Shown one piece after another: positions 56,784 through 63,613 of a DNA stretch of 64,000 bases. Below the pieces are notes generated by a model. That model had not been told where the DNA came from, searched no databases, and was given only the letters and a program-made list of their open reading frames with translations. A program made the translations under genes and the position numbers. Each line of letters starts with the position of its first letter. The first letter of the stretch is position 1. Source of the DNA: Enterococcus malodoratus ATCC 43197. Lineage in GTDB: Bacteria; Bacillota; Bacilli; Lactobacillales; Enterococcaceae. The stretch covers positions 1,588,136 to 1,652,135 of the forward strand of contig NZ_KE136481.1 in assembly GCF_000407185.1 (NCBI RefSeq), in the 5' to 3' direction.

Positions 56784-57010
56784 TCGGACACCTCCATTGA
56801 TTCGATTTGTTCAGCAATCTTGATTAAAGTAATACGTACAGTATCCTTAATTTGTTTGTCCGCTTCTTCGCGCAAACAATTTGCTATTTCTTTACGTTCT
56901 TCCTGATTTGCCGTCATCGCTTGTGCGTATAGCTCTTTAATTGATTCTGCACATTCTTCGCCGGAATATTCAGCTAACGACATAACATGTTCATTTTGTT
57001 GTTTTTTCAT
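56780..57010 (-). CDS. Small helical acidic protein
   Basis: 76 residues, almost wholly charged helix (GEECAESIKELYAQAMTAN and NQEERKEIANCLREEADK). No family recognised. GGAGGTTGTAGC precedes the ATG; start and stop overlap both neighbours by four bases. It may be a small partner of the primase. Confidence 0.6.
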   Translation of the reverse strand: MKKQQNEHVMSLAEYSGEECAESIKELYAQAMTANQEERKEIANCLREEADKQIKDTVRITLIKIAEQIESMEVSE

Positions 57011-57177
57011 GCTACAACCTCCAACGATTCTAAATTTTCAGCAACTACAATCGTGTTACCTGATTCGTTGCCACATAGATAAATGTCTGTTTGAAGCTCT
57101 AGCAATATTTTTACAAGTGATCCTGGTGCAAGATATTTTGATTTCTTTACTTTACAAACATCGCCGGCTTTAAACAT
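57007..57177 (-). CDS. Small 56-residue protein, SH3-like strands
   Basis: FKAGDVCKVKKSKYLAPGSL and TDIYLCGNESGNTIVVAENL suggest a small beta-barrel. ATG 57177 overlaps the stop of the preceding gene (57170), and the stop overlaps the next start (ATGA). The arrangement inside a tightly coupled operon supports it as real. Its own ribosome site is weak (GGTGA). Function unknown. Confidence 0.55.
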   Translation of the reverse strand: MFKAGDVCKVKKSKYLAPGSLVKILLELQTDIYLCGNESGNTIVVAENLESLEVVA

Positions 57178-57466
57178 TTGCAGTCACCGTCTCTTTACAT
57201 GAAGAAATTTGTTTCTCATATTTTTGAATAGTAACAAGTTCTTTTTCTGTATAGGTGATGCGATTGTTTTGCTTTAACTCACTCAATATCCTTGTACCGA
57301 CTTCTAAAGCAAGCATAATATCTACTTCATGCCAATCTATCCCCTGATCCAAACAGACTCGTTGAATGACAGCTTGAGTCAAGCCACTATGAGCCATTCT
57401 ATTGTGTAGAAAGAAATCGTTCAGATTATTGTTATAGGGAGTCCCTACATCTAAAATATGCATCAC
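57170..57466 (-). CDS. Small hypothetical island protein
   Basis: 98 residues, mixed helical (FFLHNRMAHSGLTQAVIQRV, VDIMLALEVGTRILSELKQN). No domain recognised. GGAGGTGCTGAGTG precedes the ATG and the gene overlaps its upstream neighbour by four bases. Part of the replication operon; role unknown. Confidence 0.6.
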   Translation of the reverse strand: MMHILDVGTPYNNNLNDFFLHNRMAHSGLTQAVIQRVCLDQGIDWHEVDIMLALEVGTRILSELKQNNRITYTEKELVTIQKYEKQISSCKETVTANV

Positions 57467-57639
57467 TCAGCACCTCCAGCAGATTGTTTGTGATCACGGT
57501 TATAGGCCCATTCGTCGTATCCAAAGAACAGATAGACTGCTAAACCAGTAAAAATAAATAATTTTGCTATCAACGGTAACAAGCTGAGAATCCAGCCGAT
57601 TAAAATACTTCCTATTACTAAATTAGTTCTTTTTTTCAT
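57463..57639 (-). CDS. Small island membrane protein
   Basis: 58 residues with two membrane helices (NLVIGSILIGWILSLLPL and LFIFTGLAVYLFFGYD) and a charged tail. GGAGGAAATTACT precedes ATG 57639. It is coupled to the next gene by overlap. Function unknown. Confidence 0.6.
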   Translation of the reverse strand: MKKRTNLVIGSILIGWILSLLPLIAKLFIFTGLAVYLFFGYDEWAYNRDHKQSAGGAE

Positions 57640-57667
57640 AGTAATTTCCTCCAATAAATAGATGTGC

Positions 57668-57771
57668 TATAATTGAAGGACAAAAGAATACAGGCTATTT
57701 GCCTACGTTAATTGCCTTTATCACACTGCTTTGGACGGCGATTGGTGATATTGGCTTTTTTCTTTTGTCCT
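57668..57771 (+). ncRNA. Possible small structured RNA with its own promoter
   Basis: Extended -10 TGCTATAAT ends at 57673 on the plus strand, opposite to the operon. Transcription would start at the left arm AGGACAAAAGAA (57677-57688), whose perfect complement ends at 57771, closing a domain of about 95 bases. A 39-codon hydrophobic frame (TTG 57699 to 57818, PTLIAFITLLWTAIGDIGFF) lies inside but has no ribosome site. Confidence 0.4.
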
Positions 57772-57780
57772 GCATCATAA

Positions 57781-58377
57781 TCATTGCTCCTGTTCCATTT
57801 GTGCTAACAAGTGCTTAAAGCCTTCTACGGTATCTCTATCAACATCTAGCTTGCCTTCATCGCATCGCTGGATAATATCCGCCATGACTTCTTTTGGGAT
57901 TGCTACTTGTCCATTAACAAACTGGAACATTGAATCATCATAAGGCGTGTACAACGGATGATAAACACCTTTAATTTCTGCAATACTTCCGTGCGGATTA
58001 TCGTAGTTTCTGAAATTGAAATACGTGTTGATCTGATTGAAGATGTCAACGTCACAATTGTTCGCATCAAGAATCGCTTGAATATCTGCAATCACATCTT
58101 GAGACACATACCAAATACCATCTTGTTGCGTAAACTCTTTGACTGGATACCCTTTGAATATCGGATACGCTTGCTTAAATTCTTTCAAGGTGCGATGTTG
58201 CTGCTTGTATTCTGTGACAATCCCTTGCTCCAATGCCTTCTTAGTCGGCTCGCCTGTTTGTGTCAGCATTCCTTCTTGAACCATCATTTGATACACTTCT
58301 GCTTTAGATACCTTAATTCCCTGTTGTGTAATAAATTGATACGATTGTTCCACCAACGGCGGATAAATAATTTCCAT
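57781..58377 (-). CDS. Hypothetical island protein, first gene of the replication block
   Basis: 198 residues. The N-terminal ITQQGIKVSKAEVYQMMVQE and the following GEPTKKALEQGIVTEY suggest a small helical DNA-binding-like domain; the rest has no known motif. AGGAGGAATGTACCG precedes ATG 58377. The frame continues upstream to 58437 but runs through the palindrome array and is ignored. It probably begins the transcript that carries the primase and replication genes. Confidence 0.6.
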   Translation of the reverse strand: MEIIYPPLVEQSYQFITQQGIKVSKAEVYQMMVQEGMLTQTGEPTKKALEQGIVTEYKQQHRTLKEFKQAYPIFKGYPVKEFTQQDGIWYVSQDVIADIQAILDANNCDVDIFNQINTYFNFRNYDNPHGSIAEIKGVYHPLYTPYDDSMFQFVNGQVAIPKEVMADIIQRCDEGKLDVDRDTVEGFKHLLAQMEQEQ

Positions 58378-58394
58378 CGGTACATTCCTCCTAT

Positions 58395-58512
58395 TTTTGC
58401 ATTTAGTGCAAAATCTATTCGTGCATTTGGTGCACAATTCAATTCGTCCATTTTTTTGGACAATTACAATTCGTTCGTTTTATGAACGATTAACTTTAGT
58501 GACTAACGATTG
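58395..58512. repeat. Array of five evenly spaced palindromes with changing arms
   Basis: TGCA/TGCA (58395-58413), GTGCA/TGCAC (58421-58435), GTCCA/TGGAC (58446-58461), CGTTC/GAACG (58472-58488) and TTAG/CTAA (58497-58507), centred about 22-27 bases apart. The arms differ between units but stay complementary within each unit; the flanks (AATT-C-GT) are shared. Possible operators or an iteron-like element. Confidence 0.8.
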
Positions 58513-58561
58513 ACTTAGTGACATTTCAACTTATGTGCTCTCGATTTAAGGAGTGTTCCTT

Positions 58562-58574
58562 CGCCCCACGCTAG
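58562..58574. repeat. GCCCCACGYTAG motif (one of three in the island)
   Basis: CGCCCCACGCTAG here, CGCCCCACGTTAG at 60739-60751 (before the integrase) and the complement at 45441-45453 (left end). Such rare 13-base repeats may be excisionase or regulator sites. Confidence 0.5.
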
Positions 58575-58577
58575 GAA

Positions 58578-58871
58578 TTATTTTGCATTGTCTCTTAAAA
58601 ATCGATCAGCTTCTTCTTTGCTGATGCGTTCGTATCCATCAACCAAAATTACTTTAATTAAGCCACTGTTAATGAGCTTTTTAAGCGTGTTGTAACTCGT
58701 TGACAGATATTTAGCCGCCTGCGTGTAATTCATCGCTACAGGCTGTTCTAGCTTCTTCTTATACTCATCAATAAAAATAATCGCCTGTTGCTTGCCTTCT
58801 TCTGCAGCGGCTTCTTTGACCATCTCTAAGATGGCTGGTGATAAATCTAGTTCATCAATACTTAATTTCAT
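58578..58871 (-). CDS. Excisionase-like helix-turn-helix protein
   Basis: 97 residues. The C-terminal half is a MerR-like HTH (AMNYTQAAKYLSTSYNTLKK then LINSGLIKVILVDGYERIS) as in phage excisionases and HTH-17 proteins. The N-terminal half is a charged helix. GGCGGGTGATCGT precedes the ATG. It lies 12 bases after the Rha-like gene. It may control excision with the integrase or act as an activator. Confidence 0.7.
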   Translation of the reverse strand: MKLSIDELDLSPAILEMVKEAAAEEGKQQAIIFIDEYKKKLEQPVAMNYTQAAKYLSTSYNTLKKLINSGLIKVILVDGYERISKEEADRFLRDNAK

Positions 58872-58883
58872 ACGATCACCCGC

Positions 58884-59549
58884 CTAATGAGCCTTCTCAG
58901 GTATTTTGAGTGTCGTCTGATAGATAACTACCCCAACATTTAGAATCAGCTTAATATCATCATATGAGCGACCTAACAAGATTAGACCTGTTGTTAACTC
59001 CTCGATCTGATTGACTGCCGCCTGTTCTTTAGTAGTGAGAAAATCTAGCGGTGTAGCTTTTGGTTTTGCTCCTCTTGCCTCACGTAACTGTTTAGCATTG
59101 AAGCCTAACGCCTTTTTGTAGACTAAATCAGTGAAGTGTTTGTAAAAATGAACGCTGAACCCTGCCTGCTTGATTGCATCAGTTAATTTGATCCGTTTAA
59201 TCTTGCCGTTTGATCGTTCCAAACGTCTAGCGTTCAACTCAAATTCCATTGCGAAGAATTGTTTAACTAACTCTTTTTTAAACAATCGAACTGGCTCTGT
59301 GTTATCAAGGTAAGTTATCAGCAAAGTTGCTTGCTGCTGATTGAGATGGAATACTTTTGCTTTTTGACCGCTTGGCATAGGTCGGATTTCAAATCCGAGC
59401 TTCCCAAACTCTTTTAGATCATCTTGATAGTTTCTAATTAGCCGTGTGACGCTATCACGACTATTTCCGGAAAACTCCGCTATGACCTCATCAGTAGTGA
59501 ATGGTTCACAATTCAAGTCTTCCGATTCAATAAATACTAATTCCTGCAT
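58884..59549 (-). CDS. Rha-family regulatory protein
   Basis: 222-residue frame (about 221 from ATG 59549). The N-terminus EPFTTDEVIAEFSGNSRDSV and LIRNYQDDLKEFGKLGFEIR resembles the Rha domain of phage regulators, followed by VFHLNQQQATLLITYLDN and LFKKELVKQFFAME. The C-terminal region is helical. Such proteins act as antirepressors or regulators in phages and islands. GGAGGGCTAAGTG precedes the ATG. Confidence 0.75.
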   Translation of the reverse strand: MQELVFIESEDLNCEPFTTDEVIAEFSGNSRDSVTRLIRNYQDDLKEFGKLGFEIRPMPSGQKAKVFHLNQQQATLLITYLDNTEPVRLFKKELVKQFFAMEFELNARRLERSNGKIKRIKLTDAIKQAGFSVHFYKHFTDLVYKKALGFNAKQLREARGAKPKATPLDFLTTKEQAAVNQIEELTTGLILLGRSYDDIKLILNVGVVIYQTTLKIPEKAH

Positions 59550-59552
59550 CAC

Positions 59553-59741
59553 TTAGCCCTCCTTTCGTTCTGCTAACAATTCATCGATTGCTTTTTCTAC
59601 ACGGTGTTTCCGGTCCTTGCTCAATGGTGTTCGTAACCAAACACAAAAACGACTATCAGACAACTCAAGTTTTTCCGCCACTTCCCAATTTCGTAATCGA
59701 TTCATAAAAATACGATCGCGTATTTCTTGATTGGCTTTCAT
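59553..59741 (-). CDS. Small Cro-like helix-turn-helix protein
   Basis: 62 residues with NWEVAEKLELSDSRFCVWLR, an XRE-type HTH. First gene of the minus-strand island operon, divergent from the repressor gene. TTAGGAGGTGAGTAA precedes the ATG. Likely a Cro-type control protein. Confidence 0.7.
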   Translation of the reverse strand: MKANQEIRDRIFMNRLRNWEVAEKLELSDSRFCVWLRTPLSKDRKHRVEKAIDELLAERKEG

Positions 59742-59761
59742 TTACTCACCTCCTAAATCAC

Positions 59762-59895
59762 CGATAACGCTCCGATTTCAATTGTAGCGTTATCGATACA
59801 ATTATAATACATACAAAAACGTAGCGAGTCAACAACAATATTTCTATTAATTAGAGTAGCGTTTCAAAATCAATCTTAGTGATTCGATAACGCTT
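59762..59895. promoter_or_regulatory. Operator region between the divergent regulators
   Basis: CGATAACGCT at 59762-59771, AGCGTTATCG at 59786-59795 (inverted), and CGATAACGCT again at 59885-59894; partial AGCGTTTC near 59853. A TATAAT box for the minus operon lies at 59801-59806. Likely repressor binding sites. Confidence 0.65.
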
Positions 59896-59922
59896 CACAA
59901 AACAACAACAACAATGTATAAT
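59894..59922 (+). promoter_or_regulatory. Repressor gene promoter
   Basis: TTCACA (59894-59899) and TATAAT (59917-59922) with a 17-base spacer. It overlaps an operator copy at its -35 end, as in autoregulated phage repressors. Confidence 0.75.
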
Positions 59923-59953
59923 GATAGAAAAAAAAGGAAAAGAGATAGCAGAA

Positions 59954-60676
59954 ATGATTTTAATAAAATTAGAAGACTTGCTAAAAGAATATAATTTAAA
60001 TATTAGTGAAGTAAGTGATGCTACTGGTATTGCAAGGAGCACCTTAACCCCTTTAGTGAATAATCCTGAAACTGTAAAAGGGTTAAAAATCGAAACAATA
60101 GATACTTTATGCGATTTTTTTGGTATATCTTTGGACGAACTGCTAGAGTTTAAACAGGAAAAATCAAAATATTTCATTCAAACTTATTGGTATAACGATG
60201 ACTTTAATAAATACACGTTTCTATTTGGTAAGAAAATTGGTAGCAAGATACGTTACTCGCTACTTCAAATCAATATCACAGGCTTCTCTTTTGATAACAG
60301 ATATGATAAAGGAGCTATGGCGATAGCAGAGACAACTTTTTTCACAAAAGAGAAAACAGAAGAATTTTTAGAATCAGTAGATGACCCTCCTGAATTTACG
60401 AGTTTTCCAGATAAAAACATCTTTGAAAGTGACACTTCTAAACAACCTGATAAGAACATAAAAATTATTACAAAAATAATTTTTGATTTGATCAAAGACA
60501 AAATAATACAAATTGAACTTTTCAAAAAGGCATCAGTGGCTTACTTTAAGATATTATGGGAAATCAATCAAAAGCATTCAAAAAGAAAGCTTGAATTCAT
60601 ATACGATATTTCAACTTCTGAGGTATCGGAATACGAAGATAAAATAATTAATCCTAGTGAATTAAACCGACACTGA
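59954..60676 (+). CDS. Island master repressor-like XRE protein
   Basis: About 240 residues. N-terminal HTH (NISEVSDATGIARSTLTPLV) of the YozG/Cro type, then a long domain without recognised fold. The ATG at 59921 is part of the -10 region, so the ATG at 59954 (ILIKLEDLL) is the likely start. Divergent from the Cro-like gene, with shared operators. It corresponds in position to the Stl/Rpr-type repressors of phage satellites; the inducing phage protein is unknown. Confidence 0.75.
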   Translation: MILIKLEDLLKEYNLNISEVSDATGIARSTLTPLVNNPETVKGLKIETIDTLCDFFGISLDELLEFKQEKSKYFIQTYWYNDDFNKYTFLFGKKIGSKIRYSLLQINITGFSFDNRYDKGAMAIAETTFFTKEKTEEFLESVDDPPEFTSFPDKNIFESDTSKQPDKNIKIITKIIFDLIKDKIIQIELFKKASVAYFKILWEINQKHSKRKLEFIYDISTSEVSEYEDKIINPSELNRH

Positions 60677-60770
60677 TTTCCAAAATACTTACTCACTTTC
60701 TGTGTTGAGATATAGCTGCACCCTCCATACATACCCATCGCCCCACGTTAGGTACTGGGAGGAAAACACA

Positions 60771-61982
60771 ATGGCAACACAGATAAAAAAATACACAAAA
60801 AAAGACGGTTCAACCGCCTATATGTTCAAAAAATATCTAGGGGTTGACCCGTTAACTGGAAAACAGAAAGAAACGACACGTCGAGGTTTTTCATCAATCA
60901 AAGAAGCTAAATTAGCTTTATTAAGACTAGATGTTGAAATTGCTGAGGGTGGAATCAACAAGCGCCCCACAAATCGAAGTTATCAAGAGGTATTTGATGA
61001 TTGGTTTGAATTAGTGTACAAGCACAAGGTCAAAGAAAGCACGTACTGGAACACTCGTATAGCTTTTGATAAGCATGTTCTACCAGCTTTTGGGAGCTAT
61101 AAGATAAAAAAAATCTCAGTCACTGCTTGTCAAAAACAAGCGAACCAATGGGCGGCTGAGCAGCCTAATAGATACCAACGGTACATTAATTATGCTGGTA
61201 TGATTTTCAAGTATGCCGTTTCAATTGATGAGATCAAAACAAACCCCATTGAAAGAATTGAAATACCATCAGTCAGTAGCAACGCAACCGATATTGAAGA
61301 AGAAAATTTTTACGATAGAGATGAGCTGCTCGATTTTTTGGAAAAGATGAAAGATAATTTCCCAGCAAAACGTTATACCCTGTTCTCTGTACTCGCATAT
61401 ACTGGATTACGTAAAGGTGAAGCCTTGGCATTAACTTGGCGTGATATTAACTTTAGTAATCAAACAATCACTATTGATAAAACCCTTGCTACTGGTAAAA
61501 ATGGTACTTTATTGATTCAACAACCTAAAACAAAGGCAAGTAATCGAACCATTAGTTTAGATAGCTCAACGATAGAGTTACTAAAGTTTTGGCGTATCAA
61601 ACAAAAAGAGGAATTAAGGAAGCTAAACATTATGCCATCAGTCAATCAGCTTGTTTTCTCAAAAATTGAGGATAATGGATATATCTACCCTAGAACGCCT
61701 CAAACATGGTTGAAAACCTTCTATAATCATCATAAAGGACTGAAACGGATAACGCCGCATGGGTTTAGACATACGCACTGTAGTTTATTGTTTGAAGCTG
61801 GTGCAAGCATGAAGCAAGTACAAGCTAGATTAGGTCACAGTAACATCAAAACAACGATGAACGTATATGCCCATGTAACAAAAGAAGGCAAAGAAGAAAC
61901 TGCCGATATTTTCGGAAATTATATGAAGAATGGTAAAAATCTGGGTCAATCTCTGGGTCAAAAGAAAAACCCCGCTCAATAA
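60771..61982 (+). CDS. int: Tyrosine integrase of the island
   Basis: 403 residues. N-terminal arm-binding AP2-like domain (KYTKKDGSTAYMFKKYLGVD), core-binding SAM-like domain (about 60-150), and catalytic domain with Arg in AYTGLRKGEAL, HxxR in TPHGFRHTHCS, His/Trp-region LGHSNIKTT and Tyr in MNVYAHV. It inserts and, with an excisionase, removes the element at rplT. GGGAGGAAAACACA precedes ATG 60771. The last codons contain the arm-type repeats and the rplT-side terminator. Confidence 0.95.
   Translation: MATQIKKYTKKDGSTAYMFKKYLGVDPLTGKQKETTRRGFSSIKEAKLALLRLDVEIAEGGINKRPTNRSYQEVFDDWFELVYKHKVKESTYWNTRIAFDKHVLPAFGSYKIKKISVTACQKQANQWAAEQPNRYQRYINYAGMIFKYAVSIDEIKTNPIERIEIPSVSSNATDIEEENFYDRDELLDFLEKMKDNFPAKRYTLFSVLAYTGLRKGEALALTWRDINFSNQTITIDKTLATGKNGTLLIQQPKTKASNRTISLDSSTIELLKFWRIKQKEELRKLNIMPSVNQLVFSKIEDNGYIYPRTPQTWLKTFYNHHKGLKRITPHGFRHTHCSLLFEAGASMKQVQARLGHSNIKTTMNVYAHVTKEGKEETADIFGNYMKNGKNLGQSLGQKKNPAQ
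61941..61961 (+). repeat. Integrase arm-type repeats, right end
   Basis: CTGGGTCAA at 61941-61949 and 61953-61961, inside the 3' end of int; same motif as at the left end. Confidence 0.65.
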
Positions 61983-61992
61983 AGGCGGGGTT
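61961..61992 (-). terminator. Terminator acquired by the rplT operon
   Basis: AACCCCGC and GCGGGGTT with TTTTTC tail on the minus strand, overlapping the int stop. A second perfect hairpin (AACGTTGA/TCAACGTT, 61993-62012) lies between it and rplT. Confidence 0.85.
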
Positions 61993-62019
61993 AACGTTGA
62001 TTTATCAACGTTTATAAGC

Positions 62020-62052
62020 TTATTTAGCTAATGAATCTTTTGCTTGGTCAGC
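62020..62052. repeat. Right attachment site in rplT
   Basis: Shares TTATTTAGCTAATGAATCTT and 12 of the next 13 bases with the left att site. Confidence 0.88.
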
Positions 62053-62379
62053 TAGTGAAGTGAACGCAGCTGCATCGTTAACTGCTAAATCAGCTAACAT
62101 TTTGCGGTTGATTTCGATACCGGCAACTTTAAGACCATGCATTAATTTTGAGTAGCTCAAGCCGTTCATACGAGCTGCAGCGTTGATACGTGCAATCCAT
62201 AATTTGCGGAAGTCGCGTTTCTTTTGACGACGATCGCGATATGCGTAGTTGTATGAATTCATTACTTGTTCTTTAGCTGTTTTAAATAGAGTGTGTTTAG
62301 AACCGTAGTAACCTTTAGCTAGTTTTAATGTCTTTTTACGACGCTTACGAGTTACTGTTCCACCTTTAACACGTGCCAT
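62020..62379 (-). CDS. rplT: Ribosomal protein L20
   Basis: 119 residues, full length: [20 protein letters not shown] to [12 protein letters not shown]. It binds 23S rRNA and also represses its own operon. AGGAGGAATTAAAC precedes the ATG. The last codons form the right att site; the protein end is kept intact by the island. Confidence 0.98.
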   Translation of the reverse strand: MARVKGGTVTRKRRKKTLKLAKGYYGSKHTLFKTAKEQVMNSYNYAYRDRRQKKRDFRKLWIARINAAARMNGLSYSKLMHGLKVAGIEINRKMLADLAVNDAAAFTSLADQAKDSLAK

Positions 62380-62440
62380 GTTTAATTCCTCCTAATAAAT
62401 AGATCATTGAATTTTTTAAGTTGTAAAGCGGGTTGCGCAA

Positions 62441-62641
62441 TTATTTCATGCGTGCCAATTGTTGGCGGATACGTTTGTAATCGCCCTTAGATACCATAGA
62501 CGCTTTACGTAATTGACGACGTTGTTTTTTCGTTTTTCCGTGGAAGCGGTGACTTGTGAACGCGCGGAAACGTTTCAAACCGCCGTTACCAGTGCGTTTT
62601 ACGCGTTTTGCTAAACCGCGATGTGTTTTTTGTTTTGGCAT
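62441..62641 (-). CDS. rpmI: Ribosomal protein L35
   Basis: 66 residues: [20 protein letters not shown], very basic, typical length. 50S subunit protein. AGGAGGAAATTTAGTC precedes the ATG. Middle gene of the infC-rpmI-rplT operon. Confidence 0.98.
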   Translation of the reverse strand: MPKQKTHRGLAKRVKRTGNGGLKRFRAFTSHRFHGKTKKQRRQLRKASMVSKGDYKRIRQQLARMK

Positions 62642-62713
62642 GACTAAATTTCCTCCTACTTTTCATTTCGCACACTCTTCAACTAAGGCTAAAGAGCATT
62701 CTCAAAATTATTG

Positions 62714-63238
62714 TTAGTCCTTTTTCTCTTTCGGCGTAAGCACTAAGAACATGCTACGTCCGTCCATCTTCGGTTTTTGTTCTACTGTCGCAATGTCTTC
62801 TGTTTCATCAGCCAAGCGAGTAAGAACTTTCTGACCAATCTCTTTATGGGTAATGGCACGGCCCTTGAAACGGATCGAAGCTTTCACTTTGTCCCCTTTT
62901 TCTAGGAATTTACGTGCGTTCCGAAGTTTTGTATTAAAGTCGTTTACATCGATTGTCGGACTTAAACGAACTTCTTTAATGTTGATCACTTTTTGTTTTT
63001 TACGAGCTTCACGATTCTTCTTTTGCATTTCGAAACGATATTTCCCGTAATCCATAATACGCGCTACCGGTGGTTTTGCGCCTGGAGCCACAAGTACAAC
63101 ATCAAGATTTGCTTGTTCAGCGATTCTTAATGCTTCTGCTTTCGACTTCACACCTAGTTGTTCGCCATCTTGGCCGATCAAACGCACTTCATGAGCACGA
63201 ATGCCGTCGTTAACCATCATATCCTTTGCTATGGTCAT
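62714..63238 (-). CDS. infC: Translation initiation factor IF-3
   Basis: 174 residues with both domains: N-terminal [20 protein letters not shown] and C-terminal [20 protein letters not shown] and [11 protein letters not shown]. It controls start codon choice and subunit dissociation. TTTGGAGGTGA directly before ATG 63238; the common rare start codon (ATT/ATC) is not used here. First gene of the operon. Confidence 0.97.
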   Translation of the reverse strand: MTIAKDMMVNDGIRAHEVRLIGQDGEQLGVKSKAEALRIAEQANLDVVLVAPGAKPPVARIMDYGKYRFEMQKKNREARKKQKVINIKEVRLSPTIDVNDFNTKLRNARKFLEKGDKVKASIRFKGRAITHKEIGQKVLTRLADETEDIATVEQKPKMDGRSMFLVLTPKEKKD

Positions 63239-63273
63239 TCACCTCCAAATTTTTTGAGAGAAAAAAAGCGAAT

Positions 63274-63411
63274 AAAAAAACGAGTTCTTTACGAACCCGC
63301 ACGTAGTATGACTATCCAAAAGATCAGTCATTAACTATCTAGCCCAGCGAGATGTTCGCGTAAGGCGAGAAGCGGGTGCTTCTGCTTTCATTTCTCAACT
63401 TTAATAGTATA
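63274..63411 (-). promoter_or_regulatory. L20-type leader with attenuator
   Basis: Untranslated leader between the promoter and infC. It ends in a terminator-like hairpin (GGGTTC/GAACTC with seven T, 63274-63298). In related bacteria L20 binds such leaders to stop transcription. Confidence 0.75.
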
Positions 63412-63434
63412 CAAGCTATTCTAAGGAATGTCAA
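63406..63434 (-). promoter_or_regulatory. infC operon promoter
   Basis: TTGACA (63429-63434) and TATACT (63406-63411) with a 17-base spacer on the minus strand. Confidence 0.9.
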
Positions 63435-63613
63435 CCTCCTCAAACCTATTTTTAGTCGTTTTCAGAAACTTTCTATTGAACTTTCTTTAGTTTGTATGCT
63501 AACCTATATATGAAAAGGGTGTCTGTTTGCTATGCAATGACCCTCTCAGATTCATTCAGAATTATTTTTCAGGTTTTTCGAAAAATGAGTTCTTAGAAAA
63601 AGGAAGTGATTGG

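Larger units (their letters stand above)
45241..62052. mobile_element. Integrated island in rplT, phage-satellite (PICI) type
   Basis: Bounded by near-identical att repeats, with a tyrosine integrase at the right end, a repressor divergent from a replication operon, a primase and a primase-helicase, an iteron origin and a terminase-small-like fragment, but no structural phage genes. This organisation is known from phage-inducible chromosomal islands. The left half carries amino-acid transport genes and decayed genes. About 16.8 kb. Confidence 0.85.

Noticed and set aside
58395-58512. CRISPR array
   Set aside because: Spacing is regular but units are only about 25 bases, repeats are not identical and there are no cas genes.
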